Shown here: in pieces, positions 48,467-60,546 of the stretch | Numbering within the stretch: position 1 is the first letter of the stretch | Layout of the letters: each line of letters begins with the position of its first letter | Assembly (NCBI GenBank): GCA_949357655.1 | Contig: CASHTG010000011.1 | Span: 124,001-188,000 of the forward strand | Source of the DNA: Parascedosporium putredinis | Taxonomy: Eukaryota > Ascomycota > Sordariomycetes > Microascales > Microascaceae | Direction: 5' to 3' | Length of the DNA stretch: 64,000 nucleotides | Translations under genes and position numbers: made by a program | Notes under the pieces: model-generated | Database searches by the model: none | The model's input: the letters and a program-made list of their open reading frames with translations, nothing else | What the model was told of the DNA's origin: nothing

Positions 48467-49980
48467 ATGGCGGCCTTTATACCCTATACCCCGGAGCAGC
48501 TCGCCAATCTCCCTCACGACGATAGGGGCCGGCCCTGATCACGACGACATGGGTCCTTACGAGCGTGGCGAGCGTATTTCTCGCGCTACGGTTGTACTGC
48601 AAGCATATCGGCCGGAAGAAGCTCTGGTGGGATGACTGGACTCTCATCGCCGCATGGGTAAGGCACCTGGGTTCTTTTTCGGAATTAATTGAGCACAGAA
48701 GAGTCTTGCATTGATCCATTCTTCTCTTGTTATCCCCGGTTATGTTGATTCGTGAGCCAAGATCAGTTGCAGCTAACTTTTAATTCTTCCCGCTGCTTAG
48801 ATTATGATGTTGATGGGCTCGACCGTCACAACGTATCTAGTCGTCTACTACACCTATGGCCGGCACACGTGGGACTTTCGACCTCCGAACATCGACAGCT
48901 TCTCGCTCACCATCACCGTGCGGGGCACCTTTGCCATCACCGCCATTGTCTGGGCCAAGACCGCGTTCGCTTTTACGCTGCTGCGCATCACGACGGGCTG
49001 GACGCGGCGGCTGGTGTGGGTCATCATCGTGTCCATGAACGTGCTCATGGGCGTCTCCGCCATGGTGTTTTGGATCCAGTGCACGCCGTTGCATAAGGCG
49101 TGGACACCGACTCTGAGGGAGGGGAAATGCTGGCCTGCCAAGGTTTTGGAAGTGTGCAACTTGACTTCCGGGGTATGTTTCAATCGTGCAACTTCTTTGG
49201 CGCGCATGCACTCTTGTTTCGTTCGGCTTTTCTGAGGCCAGGCTGGGGCAGAGAAGAATGGATGGTACTAACAGAGATTCTTTAGCATATTCGGCGGCTA
49301 TGGATTTTATCCTGGCCTTTCTTCCGTGGAAGACGTTGCGCGGTCTTCAGATGAAGCGAAAGGAGAAAATTGGAATCGTCATCGCGATGAGCATGGGGGT
49401 CGTGTAAGTCGAGCGTGTCACGCGGGGCGTGTCTCCCGCCCAAAACCTTTTCACTTCACCGATTCCACCCTAGCCAAATCATAAGAGGTAAACTCGCACA
49501 CTTCAGCTACTAATATCCACACCTATAGGGCTGGCATCACCGCGATTGTCAAGACAGTAATGCTACCCAAGCTAGCCGCCCCAGATATCTGTAGGTGTCC
49601 CCTCCTCACCCCTCCCCGCCATCCTACTAATGCACGGAACGCAATGACTAGACGATTCCGTGGATTTGGTGACATGGGATAACATTGAAGTCTCCGTCAC
49701 CGTCATCGCCGCATGCCTCCCTGCCCTGCGCCTGATGATCCGCGACTACCGACATTCGGCGAGGAGGAATACCGACGCTGCGGCGGAGTCCAGGGCCGTT
49801 TCTAGGACGTCGCCTTCGAGACAAAGCGAACGCGCTCCCAAGCTTGGCCTCACCGACTCGTGGAACTCGGACGCTCTGTCAGAGTTCCGGTTTACCTTTA
49901 ATGGCGGCATGGGCGACGAGGAGAAGTTAGTGGGTATTACAGGGGGCCAAAAGGCAGAAACTGACGCCAAGTCCGGCTAA
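48467..49980 (+). CDS. Pth11-like / rhodopsin-domain seven-TM membrane protein
   Basis: A protein of about 357 residues of the fungal rhodopsin-domain (SAT4/Pth11-like) family, which includes candidate surface-sensing GPCRs. Exons: 48467-48657, 48801-49172, 49286-49403, 49529-49590, 49652-49980. The N-terminus has no signal peptide and no CFEM Cys pattern. Membrane segments: TTTWVLTSVASVFLALRLY, then WDDWTLIAAW (the conserved DDW motif after helix 1), IMMLMGSTVTTYLVVYY, FAITAIVWAKTAFAFTLLRI, RLVWVIIVSMNVLMGVSAMV, AAMDFILAFLPW, IGIVIAMSMGVVAG and a last segment ending NIEVSVTVIAACLPALRLM. The tail is Ser/Arg-rich. Frame changes: G4 48525-48528, and a base apparently missing at the start of exon 3 (49286). 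Ligand unknown. Confidence 0.87.
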
Positions 49981-50378
49981 CACCCGGACTCACCGGAAGC
50001 TTTGTAGGTCGGGGCGATTTGCACTTGTTTTGATGTGTGTTGTTTTGTTCCAGCATGTTTTCTTTTTCCTTACTTCTTCTGGGTTGGGGGGACGGTGTTA
50101 TCTTGGTCTTTCATGTTTTCTCTGCATGTGTGTGCGTGTGTGTGTTTTCACGCTTGATGTTACTGTACGAAAGTTGGGTCTTGATTACCATGTGTGTGCT
50201 AATGATTTATGTACGATCGCCGTCCGAAATATACCAACGCATCAGTTCAGTTCTGCTCATTCCATTGTCCAGCCATCGTAAGTCCGGGTCCTGTGCCTCC
50301 CGCCCATGAAGATGAAGATGTAATGAAACTACAAGGAAAATGGCCTTCTGTTTAACGTCTTGCAAAGATGGTCACTAT
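49981..50378. other. Convergent intergenic region
   Basis: About 400 bases between the 3' ends of the Pth11-like gene (+) and the acyl-CoA synthetase gene (-). T/G-rich, with a TG dinucleotide tract at 50127-50145. No gene. Confidence 0.6.
50127..50145. repeat. Short TG microsatellite
   Basis: An imperfect (TG)n run interrupted once by GCG, in the convergent gap. Confidence 0.7.
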
Positions 50379-52493
50379 TTATGACCTGGGCGGGGTTGCT
50401 TCGCCCGATATCATGTCCTTGGCTAGTGTGCGTAGCTTAAACTTCTGAATCTTGCCACTGGCCGTCTTGGGGTAATCCTCCACCCAGAACACGTGTTTGG
50501 GCACGAGATGACTAGATAGGTGTTCCCGGACCCAGTCACGCACCGAGTCCGGCGTGAGCACCCTATCGTTGCCCTCGGATCCCGCGGCGGGCTCGGTGCC
50601 GGTTCCGTCACTCACCCGAACGCCCTTTGCCGGGATGACAAAGGCGCCGACAGACTCGCCGTACTTTTCGTCGGGCACGCCAACGACGGAGACGGCGCCT
50701 ACGAGGGATGCTGGAAGAGGCAGTTTTCGACCTCGAGGGGGTGGATGTTTTCACCACCGCGGATGATGAGATCCTTGATGCGGCCGGTGATTTCGACGTA
50801 GCCGTCGGCGTCCATGCTGGCCTCGTCGCCCGAGTACATCCAAGTGCGGCCGTCGGACTCGGTCGTCATGACCTCGGCAGTCTTGGCCTCGTCACCCCAG
50901 TAGCCGCGCATGACGAGGTAGCCCGAAGCGGCGAGCTCGCCGCGCTCGCCGAGGGGTAGGACGCGGGAGCGGTCGGCGGGGTCGACGATCTTGACGGCAG
51001 TGTGGGGCATGACCTTACCGACGGAGGAGGTGCGCTTCTCGAAGGGGTCGTGGGGGCTAGTCATGCAGCTGACGGGGCTGGTCTCGGTCATGCCGTAGCA
51101 AATGACGAGGTCCTCGAGGCCGAGCTCGGCGTAGAGGCGGCGCATGAGGGATTCGGGGACGGAGCTGCCGGCGGCGATGCCTTTACGCAGGTTGCGGGGC
51201 ACTTGGTCGCGGGAGATGACGGAGCCGGAGGCGAGGGTGTCGAGGACGGCGAGGAACATGGTGGCGACGCCGTAGAGGCCGGTGGCGTCGTGGTCGGCCA
51301 TCATGCGGAGGTTGGCTTCGGGGTCAAAGGCCGGGGAGGGGAAGAGAATGGCGGCGCCGGTGGTGGCGGTGGCCATGTAGCCGAGGACGCAGCCGAAGCA
51401 GTGGAAGAGGGGCGGGGGCACGACGATGCGGTCGTCGGGGACGAGGCCCATGCGGTGGGCGATGAGGGCGCCGTTGTTGAGGATGGAGGTGTGAGTGAGC
51501 ATGGCGGCTTTGGGGGTGGAGGTGGTGCCGGAGGTGAATTGGATGTTGATGGTGTCGGAGGGGAGGAGGGGCGCGTCGGGGACGATGGGGCGGCCGGAGG
51601 AGCCGCCAGCCTCGAGGAGGTGGTCAAAAGGGGTGAGGGCGCGGCATTTGTCTAGCGGGGTAAAGGGCGTGCTCGGGTGCGCGGCGAGGTTGTCGAGGGT
51701 GATGACGGTCTTGAGGGAGGGGACGAGGGGCGACTGGACACGCGGGGACTCGAGGTCCGGGAGGATGGCGCGCAGGAGGGCCTCGTTGCTGCGGCCGCGG
51801 CAGGGTTTGTAGGCGAGGTCGGTGACGGCGGCGACGACGAGGAGCTCGACCTGGAGGTGGGAGAGGGCGGCGGCGACCTGCTTGGCGTTGAAGCCCGGGT
51901 TGAGGGGTACGAGGATGGCGCCGAGCTTGAAGGCGGCGTAGGTTAAGGCGGCGAATTCGGCGCAGTTGCCGAGCTTGACGGCGACGCGGTCGCCTTTGCG
52001 GACGCCGAAGGCGCGGAGGCCGGCGGCGAGGCGGTTGGAGAGGAGGTCGAGGTCGTGGTAGGTGAGGGTGGTTTCGAGGGCGGAGGGGCGGTGTGGGCGG
52101 TGGAAGTGGAGGGGAGGGGTTTGGTGGTGGTGGCGCTGCGGGCGATGAGGGCGGGGCGGTCGCCGTGTTGGGAGACGATGGAGGCGAAGTGTGCGGGTAT
52201 GGTGACGGGGATGAGAGGCGGCTGGGGGAAACGGGGTGAGTTAACTGACACGATGAAGGGTGTGCGGGCGAAAAAGGGGAAGTGGATAAGAAAAAGGTCG
52301 TGGCGGTGTATGTTTTGAAACTTACGTCTTGCGGTCCGTGGGAGAGGCTCTGCGAGAGCGCAGAGTATGGCCTAGCTATCGTGGTCGCTGAGGGCGGGAG
52401 ATATTCTGGGCGGCGACGGGGCGTGCATCGCTTGGAGAGGAGTCGTTGGTTGCGGGGGCCGCAGAGCCGCCTCGCGCTGCCGAGGCCCAGCAT
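50379..52493 (-). CDS. Acyl-CoA synthetase / AMP-dependent ligase (ACSF2-like)
   Basis: An adenylate-forming enzyme of about 678 residues that would activate a fatty or aromatic acid to its CoA thioester. Exons (minus): 52493-52326 and 52244-50379. Exon 1 encodes an Arg/Ser-rich, acid-poor N-terminus (MLGLGSARRLCGPRNQRLL), typical of a mitochondrial presequence. Adenylation motifs in order: FTSGTTSTPKAAML (P-loop), YGMTETSPVSCM, YSGDEASMDADGYVEITGR (SGD in place of the usual TGD), DLIIRGGENIHPLEVE, and PKTASGKIQKFKLR with the catalytic Lys. The YGMTETSP to VGKVMPHT spacing resembles mammalian ACSF2. Frame changes lie near 52235-52240, near 52110-52125, and at 50704-50706. The long GC-rich plus-strand frame opposite (51002-51655) is a shadow. 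Confidence 0.9.
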
Positions 52494-53931
52494 CGTCGGG
52501 GTTGGCCCGCCGGGTTCGCGTACTGTTTGTGAGTTGAATGTTTGGGATTTCGTGGGTTACACAAGCGAGAGGGCGGGGACAAGGACGAGAAGCAGCAGAC
52601 AAGAGAGGATGAAGAAGGGAAGAAAGGAGAAAAGCGAGGGGCGTGAGTAAACGAGTGCGTCGGTCGGGTTGACAGATTGTCGGGTCTTTTGTGAAGCAGC
52701 GGGCAAAGGGGAGAAAGGAGGTGAGCTGTCCCAGGGGAAAGCTTCCCCCTCCATCACGTGTGACGTATTTGGGTTCGGCTCCCGCAGCAAGTGTCGGCCA
52801 GTGTGGGTTGAGACATGGATGGCTGGGGCGGGCAGACAAAGGGCAGCCGATCCCACCTCGTTTGCTGAATGGTTGGATGCGATTGCGGGGAAGAAAGTGT
52901 GGGGTTGCGATTTAGCGCGACGCCAGGTCTTTTGGGGGCCAGCGAGCGATCGACAGCGTATGCTCCGAGAGCTCCACGTCAGGGGCCGAGGGTCCGCGGG
53001 ATAGTCGAGTTGGACGGACACACGATCTGGAAGGAAGAGGATTTTATGTTTGGTTATATCCATTTTAACTATGATAGAGAATCAAGCCCAATGAACTGCG
53101 TAGAGGCGCGAGATCGTTTACAGTTCTAGATAATCGGAATATTTCCATCTTCTTACTTGTAGGACCTGTCCCACGACGGCCAGTCGCGGCATTGAGGTGA
53201 ATTCCCCGCATTGCCAATCTCCCTCCACACCTGCATGCCACGCTAAGCGGCGAGAGCTTCGGGGGCAGCTCGGCATCGTCCCTCGGTTATTTCCAAAGGC
53301 CGTCGAGTCGAGGCGCGCACTCGATAGTGAGACGAAGTCAGGACCGTAGATCATTGGCACCGCCAACGCGCTGGTATCTTATTAACTCAATTGATGGCGC
53401 GGATGATGTTGATGAATGCCCTCGACTGGATGCGAAGAAGCGCAGATTCGATCGATTGGTTACAACCAGGAATTGAATCATGCAGCCTCCGGACTGTGCG
53501 CTTTATGATGCGAAGCATCCGCATCTCCTAAAGTGGCCTGATATGGCAAGAAGGCATGACTCGCTCTTTGGAAGGGATCGCTCCGGGCTATTCGTGGGTT
53601 CATGAGCGATTCCCATTCTCAGTGTAGATCAATTGATGTGAAGCGAGTCTGATTTTTGAGAAACAGGTTGGGCATGGCCTTTAACTCTGTGTATAGACCT
53701 CGGTACACTGACTTTGGCACGGTTTGCCGTATATTATGTGGTTTGTTTTTCTCTTCAAAATTAGATAGCGCAAGCAACATACATGTATGCATCCATCTAA
53801 CAAAATATGAATCGAAGGCTGAGATGATCAAAGCCCCAAAAAGTGTGTAGTTGATTACATGCAGACTCTACCGAGGTATAACGACCTTCGACGATTTTAT
53901 GGCCCTCTCTGTACCCACAAACGGCCACCCT
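52494..53931. other. Intergenic, no supported gene
   Basis: About 1.4 kb between the start of the acyl-CoA synthetase gene and the 3' end of the sarcosine-oxidase-like gene. Overlapping frames at 52372-52839 (-) and 52557-53063 (-) lack family resemblance. It should hold the synthetase promoter. Confidence 0.5.
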
Positions 53932-55791
53932 CTATCTCGAAATCCCATGTACACCGGCCAGAGACGAACCCGAACCTTGTCCTATCAAGTTGAGGTTTCT
54001 AGTCTGAATCAAGAATTCAGTTTCGACAATGATGCCCTGGCCAGAAGAGTCGGTCCGGTTGATAAAGAACTCGGGACGCGCAAACTCGGACCTGCCCTCA
54101 ATCGCCATCTCGGCGAGAGCACGGCCAAGCAGCGGGACAAATTTCATAGCCCAACCAGCAGTATAGACGACGATGCTATCTTTGGGCCCGCCGCTGAGAA
54201 AGATCTCGGGAACGAAATCGAGGACAAACATATTATCTAGGAGTGTCCCTTGTTAACACTGGAACCAAAGAGAGCGGGTGCTGGATAGCCACATACCAAA
54301 GACGTTTGTCTGTAGACAGCTCAGACTCTGGGCGGGAGCACCAGCATCAACACCACGCACGTGGTTTTCGACAAAGTCCTGAGTGTCGGTGATATCTTCG
54401 GCGCTAATAACGTCGACCTGTCGCTCATCGGGATCTTTGATGCGGTTCGTGGCAGCGTCTACCGCGATCCGCACGAGATCAGGCGGCCCCCAAGGGACGG
54501 TCGGGAACCCGTAGAAGAGCTGCGACCTATTTTGCACATCTGGGGCGAACTGGAACCACATGCCTAATCACAACGGTACCAAGTCGAGTTGTCAGTGGTT
54601 GTGGGTTAACAGGGGGACTTGTGGGGCGATACACATAGGTTCAAGTATCGGTATCAGAAAATGGGAAGAGGGGTTTGGGCTGTTCATACTCGGAAATACT
54701 GTCTCATTCGCGCCAGAGCTGACATTCCAATAGCTTGCCACCATCTCCCAGATGTCGAGATCGAGGAAAATCGAAGCTGGGTTTGAGCACGTGGTTGATG
54801 TACGCCCCCGGCGCAAGAATGACCTTTTTGGTTCTGAAGATGACGTCTTCCGTCTCGTCGCGCGTGGTCTTGACTTCCCATACCTCCGTGTCGTCGTCGG
54901 ATAGGTGGATAGAGTTCACCTTTGCATGTTCTAGGGCGTCCGCGCCAAGGTTTTCGGCCAGCTTCAGGAGTGTGCGGAGGAGAAGCGGGACGTTGATCAC
55001 GCCGTTGTCCGGGGCGAAGAGACCGACCCAGTCGGATGGTAGGTTCTTGAATGGGTAACGCGTCTCGATTTCGCGAGCGGTCACTAGGGATTCTGTGTCA
55101 GCCTCGTTGGCGAGGTGGCCGGCCTAACGCCAAGGGATATACATGTAGGCAAGGAGGGCGCCGATTCTCTTACATTGTTCGTAAGTCATGTTGAGTCTCT
55201 CGAGATTTTGGATCGGTCCGGTTAGTGTCCCTTAGAAACGTTAGCACCCAGACTATACATGTACCGTTGAATTGTTGGATCAAAAAAAAATCAAAAACAA
55301 AGACAGATCGAGATCGGGGGCTGAGGTGAAGGCGAGAATTTGTAGTAACACTTGCCCTCAGGGGAATCGCCGCCAAAGTCCTTATCGCCAAAGTTGAGCA
55401 GGCCTGTCATCCAGCGGAGCTCAGTTCCTGCGTCCTGCTCAAGACTGTCCCAGGTGTCAATGGCCGCTTTTGCCAGGTCGGCCATGAAATCTTCCGTGTA
55501 CCTATGGTATGTTGTCAGTTGCTTCTACTTTAGCCATTCATTATCAAGCCATGACCATTTCACTGCCTCTGATCCCCCGCCATGCCCGTTCAATCATTTG
55601 CCAACGACGACGAAACGTGCACATACATTGTCCGAAACATACGAACCAAGTCCCCGAGCTCCCTTCTTGATTGAAAAAGCTGCTCTGCTCAAGAACGAGC
55701 ACCTTCCTTCCTTTTTGGCGACCTCGTACGCAGAAGCGAGCCCAATCGGCCCGCCGCCCACGACGACGACATCGAATAGTTCGGTAGTCAT
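53932..55791 (-). CDS. Sarcosine oxidase-like FAD-dependent amine oxidase
   Basis: A flavoenzyme of about 445 residues of the monomeric sarcosine oxidase / fructosyl-amine oxidase family, which oxidises secondary amines and N-substituted amino acids to give H2O2. Exons (minus): 55791-55627, 55501-55356, 55230-55174, 55083-54690, 54563-54297, 54236-53932. The start MTTELFDVVVVGGGPIGLAS is the Rossmann motif. LVRMFRTMYTEDFMADLA and KVILAPGAYIN follow. Near the C-terminus, SLSCLQTNVFDNMFVLD matches the region with the Cys that covalently holds FAD in sarcosine oxidases, but with Leu-Gln where the family usually has Tyr. The intron starting at 55355 uses a GC donor (GCAAGT). Frame changes: T5 55712-55716, C4 55652-55655, and one near 54755-54765. 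No C-terminal peroxisomal signal of the SKL type is visible (it ends GISR). Confidence 0.87.
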
Positions 55792-56470
55792 GATGAGGAA
55801 GGCTAGGGAATGTAGGTGAAGAGGCGATATGTGTCGAACACACAGTCCGAAAGGTCTTCGGAAAGTTGTAATGAATATGAAGGCTTCTATTTCGCACTAG
55901 CTTTAATCCAGACCAGGCCATATCATGTGGTGCAATCATTTGTCGCATCCCAATCTAAACCTCATATGACGAACGCCAGGCACCTCCGTAGCCGAAACTC
56001 GCCCTAGTCAAGCAAGATATCCACGCCCCCATCAGCAAGTTTCCACGAAATGTTGAATTCCACGTCCATAGTATTTATATGGCCATGATGGCAGCAAACT
56101 GTCTAGATAACTCCGCACTGTCTTTCTGCTCTTCGCCAATTCTTTTCTTTGAGCTTGTCTTACAAGTGGTAAGGGGATAAATACGTCAATTCAAGACATC
56201 AGTTTCTTAGGAGGTTGTGCTATTGACGTGGCCATGGTCCCCGGCTTCGACCGTCTGTCAATCGGCGCCTAGGAAAGCACAGGAAGGTGAATGTTCACGA
56301 AGCTGGAGACTGGGCACAGAAGTTAACTGCTATAAAATTCTTTGCGAAGGTCTATCTATATAACAAAAACGAAGGGAAAGAAATCTATCTTAAGGACAAA
56401 AGTAGTTGAAACCCAAAAGAGAGGAGTGTTTATAAAGCCGCCCAGCAGATGAAGCTGGCCCAAAAGTACC
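55792..56470. other. Intergenic (oxidase promoter and 3' side of secreted-protein gene)
   Basis: About 680 bases, A/T-rich between 56050 and 56420. No gene or repeat recognised. Confidence 0.5.
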
Positions 56471-58097
56471 CTACGCGGGGCATGGTCCAGGAGGGAAGCA
56501 AATTTGAATCCTATCCGAGCAATTGTCAGGCGTGATTCGCAGGACCTCTGGCAACTTCTCCATTTGGCTATCCTCGAGCTTGCACGGGGTACCCGGTGCC
56601 TTGATGACGGGCAAGGGGAAGAAGCACTCTGGGTACGCCACATCCGAGTCTCCTCGTGTCAGGAGCGCAGGGGCAGGGTTCACGTCGCCGTCGTAGTTGG
56701 GATGCTTGTTGAAGCAGTCGTTGGCGTTGTTGTAGACTTCCTCTACCCTGAGGTTGTAGTTGGATTGGCCGTCGTCGAACTTGCCAATCTTGGCCCCGTC
56801 GATGCGACTGATGTGTGCGCGGCCGTTGTTCCCGGATGCCGGATTGAATGTGTAGATTTGGAAGCATTCGTTGTCGATCCATCGTGCACCGAGACCATGC
56901 TTTTATGGCAGGACGGCTTGTCGCCGATATCAGTCTACAGAAAACGTCGTTAGTCCTTGACACGCTCAGACGAGTAAAAGTCATGGGGGTATCAAGGGAA
57001 CAAAGTCTCTTACGTCGACAAAGATAAAGTGACCGGAAACCTGGAGAGCAGTCATGGCAAGTCGTTGTCGCTGAGGGAAATCATTAGCTCTTAACACTAA
57101 TCTTCTGCTCGAAACAGAGGGTACTCACGATAAATAGACCTGCATTGGTGACGATGTTCTTCACCATCGTATCAATGCTCCCAGTTGAGGTAACCTTGAT
57201 GAGGAATTTTCCATTTGCGAAGAACGAGGAGATGGGGTTGGTAACTGGGACGATGTCGGGGTTGGTGGGCTTGTCGGACCCCGTGATGGCCTCGATAGCC
57301 TTGGCGACAGCCTCAAGTGCTTTGAAGGCGGCAGCTCCCGGGAGCGAATCGACGCCAGAGCCACCAAAGATAACCCTGGTCAAACCCGCAAGATGCTCGT
57401 TGGCGCTGGTGAAGGCGGCCGCCAGCTGCTTCTTGATGTCTTGAGTCGGGTCGATGGCGCTGCCCCCGTCACTGGCGAGGAGGCCAAAGATACCCGCAAT
57501 GACAGTCAGGGTCCCGCAACGGGCGCAGAGGGCGCGGTGACACCGGCCGCGATGGTAAACGCGCCGCCGAGGATGCCGTCCAGGTTGGGTGTCTGGGGCG
57601 GCCCAAAGTCGGCCACGATCTGGTCCACGTTTAAGCTTTCCACGAGGACAAAGTCCTGGAGGCCTTCGCGCATGGCATTCATCATCCTGTGGGCGATGGT
57701 GATGGCGTTCCAGACGTGGAAGACCTGGGGCGGGTTGGATGCGCGACACGTCTGGGGCGGGGAAGCGCAGTTGGCGCCCGCGAGGTCGGTGCAGTCCATG
57801 GGGAAGCGCCTTCGATGCCGTCGCTGATGGTCTCGTGGTAGAGCTTGTCGACCCAGTTGTCGGCGGTGTGCTTGGTGATGAACGCGTTGAGGTAGGCGCC
57901 GGCGCCGGTGGTCTTCCAGACTTGCGCGGGATCGTCGTAGGTGGCGCTGCAGATTTCCTCGACGCTAGGGCCGCTGGGCGTGTCGTTCTCTCGTGGGAGG
58001 TTGGCGCGCTGAGAGAGAGGGATGCGGCGCTTGGGGTGGCGAGGGAGAGCAGTTGGGCGAGGGTCACTGCCGACCGGAGGTGGGACTGGAGATGCAT
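56471..58097 (-). CDS. Secreted protein of unknown function, Cys-containing
   Basis: Not recognised as a named family. Exons (minus): 58097-57129, 57070-57014, 56934-56471. The first residues (MHLQSHLRSAVTLAQLLSLA) form a signal peptide. The body has a segment with VEEICSATYDDPAQVWKTTG, then WVDKLYHETISDGIEG, a CTDLAGANCASPP Cys pair, a helical stretch (AITIAHRMMNAMREGLQDF) and a glycine/alanine-rich region. The last exon has TDIGDKPSC, RWIDNECFQIYTF and ends with Cys-rich ICFPPGPCPA. No catalytic motif is visible. Frame changes lie near 58040-58055, near 57800, near 57520, and in an A4 run (plus T4) near 56900-56903. It sits between two flavin amine-oxidase-like genes on the same strand. A TATA-like element is at 58241-58247. 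Confidence 0.72.
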
Positions 58098-58964
58098 GAT
58101 TCCGTGCTATAGATGTTCGTTCTCAATGGGACAAGTTGACGGCTAGAAACTAATAGAGACTGATAGAGAGGATGGAAGGATGAAGATGTGAATGATTCGA
58201 GTGGAATTCAGATCTATGAAGATATTCTTCTTGTCCACAATTATATATGATTTCGATGCCCAATCTTGGTCCCCAAGCGCGCGCACCTTGCCGCGGAGCT
58301 GACCTCGCGCTTGCGGCTTAGAATCCGGTACCGTGGATACCCATACGATCCGGCCCCCACCGCCGAACCGGCGTTCGTTATCTGGAAAGTTTCATGATTC
58401 TTCTAAACATAGGCCGGGATTCTGTTACCCGCGCTTGCTGACACCCGATTTGGGGGTGGTAAGCGCGGTTTTAGTCGTAGGGGATATGGCTGTGCTGCCT
58501 AGGCAAAGAATTGAGATCGGTATTACTGTATTCTGAATATGGTGTCTCGACGATCGATTGGCTGCCCTGTTCGCCATTCGACCCCACGATCACAGCCCCA
58601 GCCGGCAACCCGTGAGACTCAGCGCCAATAACATCATCTGATATTTTCGCGATGGCTTTGCTAAAACCAAGAATTAATTTCAAATATGATACAGGAATAA
58701 TTGTGAGCTTATCTCAGGCTTTCACTTTTAGGGCTAGGTTTTGCACGGTTCATCATTGAAAAAGGCGATCCGGAAACCTCACAGGGCTCCACACAGGCAC
58801 CGGATAATACTTCGCTGACCGGCCGGATGGTAATGTCAGACGGTTGTATCCGGGTAATGCAGTGCCTCATTCGGCTGATCCTGAGGTGCCTTTTCTTGGC
58901 TTGGCACTCGTCGCCAAGCGCCGAAATACACAAGTTCCCTCTCCGTCTCGCATCCCTTCCATAA
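58098..58964. other. Intergenic
   Basis: About 870 bases between the start of the secreted-protein gene and the 3' end of the next minus-strand oxidase gene. Only short unsupported frames. Confidence 0.5.
58241..58247 (-). promoter_or_regulatory. TATA-like box of the secreted-protein gene
   Basis: TATATAA on the minus strand about 145 bases upstream of the start codon at 58097. Consensus match only. Confidence 0.4.
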
Positions 58965-60546
58965 TCACAGCCCCTCAATCACGCTGGGCAGTAAGATGTC
59001 GTTGTATTCCCACAGCACGGTGGTGAAGCCCGCGGAGAAAGCAGCGCCAGTGTACCAGGTAAAGCGATGGCCCTGAAGGGCCAGCTGCTTCTGGATAAAG
59101 CCGGCGCGAAGGTCCTCTGCTGTCACGTGCGGGTGCATCTTGCCGTGGTTCGCAAAGTAAGGAAACGAGAGGTCACCTTCGGATTCCGGAGCGGTGCCCG
59201 CCTCGATCATGGTATCGATCGTCTTGGCAATGAGAGCCTGCATGCTCTCGGCGGTGTCCTTTTCCGTGCCCACGGCGGTGAACTGGAATAGATCCTCGGT
59301 GCCGCCGACGTAGTCGATACGGCCGACCTGGGAGGCGGTGGGGAAGATGGTGTAGTTGCTTGAGCCGGTGGTGGGCGACCTGTTCGTGTAGCTGGTACTG
59401 TTTTGCAGCGATGGGTGTCGGAGCAGTCCGGCGTAAACGGTGGCGAACTCGAATTTGTCGAAAACGTCCTTCTCTGTCTGGTCGGGACGGAAGGGGCTAA
59501 GTTCTCGGGTGTGGGCTCAAACGCAACGAGGAGGCGCTTGGCCTCGATGCAGGTCACGTCCCCGTCGTCGTTTTCCACCTTGAGCGAAACTATTTTGTTA
59601 TCCTGTCGCGTCGCGGAGACTACGGTGCTGGAGTAGAGGACATCGTCGCCTAGAAACTTGGCGATGGCCTCGAATAGGTCGAATAAGCGGCCAGAGGGCG
59701 GAACGGCGGCAGCAGCGACGCCCAACAAGGCGCGGACCATGGGGACGCCGGACGCCTGCATCACGAATAGGGTGGGCACGTTCATGGTATCGCCGAGGCC
59801 CATTGCGGTAGAGTCCCAGATCTGGGGCACGGCGGCCTCGAGATCGTACTTCTCCACGAACTCGCCAAAGGGCATGGTCAGATCCTCCGGGATGGACTCG
59901 GGCTCGGGGAAGTTGAAGAAGCCGGGCAGCACCATGTCCTCGTATTTTTCGAGGACGTCGAGGTACCTCTGCAGCGCGGGGTACATGTCGTCCGGCACAG
60001 GCGCGGCGTAGTCGGGGACTGGCTCGCCCGTCTTGAAATCGACGTACTGGTAGTCGAGCGTGGTGAACTGCATGGACCCGCTCGTCGAGACGTTCATCCG
60101 CTCCACGAATTCGAGAGTGTTTTTGTACTCCATCCAGGCTTGGACACCGACGTTGATCACTTTGCCCGTCGCTGGGTCCTCGTAGAAAGCCGTGTGGCCG
60201 CCCTGTGGTAGATGGGAATCAGTACCAGTATCACCGGGTAATCACCGCAAGTGGGAGCTTCGGAGGAGCTTCGAGTGAAGCCGAGGGGAAGATAGAGGTG
60301 ATATTCGACTTGCTCTCCAAGGCGGGGATTACTTACCAGTTGCGAGGCCTTTTCCACTACCACCACCGACTTGTCGTGATCGCGCAACCAGACGGCAGCA
60401 TGTGCACCCGCCGCGCCGCCGCCGATGACGGCTACATCGCGGGAGATGGTCGTCCTACAACATTTTGAGGCAGCCAAGGTCCCTCGCGTAACGGACGCGA
60501 TCACAAGTCCTACGCTCACGCCGTCACGCACTTTAGGGCCGCGCAT
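58965..60546 (-). CDS. FAD-dependent oxidoreductase, beta-cyclopiazonate dehydrogenase-like
   Basis: A flavoprotein of about 482 residues resembling the beta-cyclopiazonate dehydrogenase / amine-oxidase group found in fungal metabolite pathways; the real substrate is unknown. Exons (minus): 60546-60337 and 60202-58965. An N-terminal moderately hydrophobic stretch (VSVGLVIASVTRGTLAA) may be a secretion signal. The Rossmann motif DVAVIGGGAAGAHAAVWL and VVVVEK follow. The exon junction brings together ASQL and GGHTAFYEDPATG, the usual GGH flavin loop. The central domain has FGEFVEKYDLEAAVPQIW and the C-terminal half GRIDYVGGTEDLFQF and FTWYTGAAFSAG. One frame change near 59497-59505 fits one missing base; with it the length is a multiple of three. 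It is divergent from the LAAO-like gene, with 1.9 kb between starts. Confidence 0.83.

Noticed and set aside
51002..51655. 217-codon plus-strand frame, Gly/Val/Glu-rich
   Set aside because: It is the complement of the GC-rich coding strand of the acyl-CoA synthetase, whose motifs read on the minus strand.
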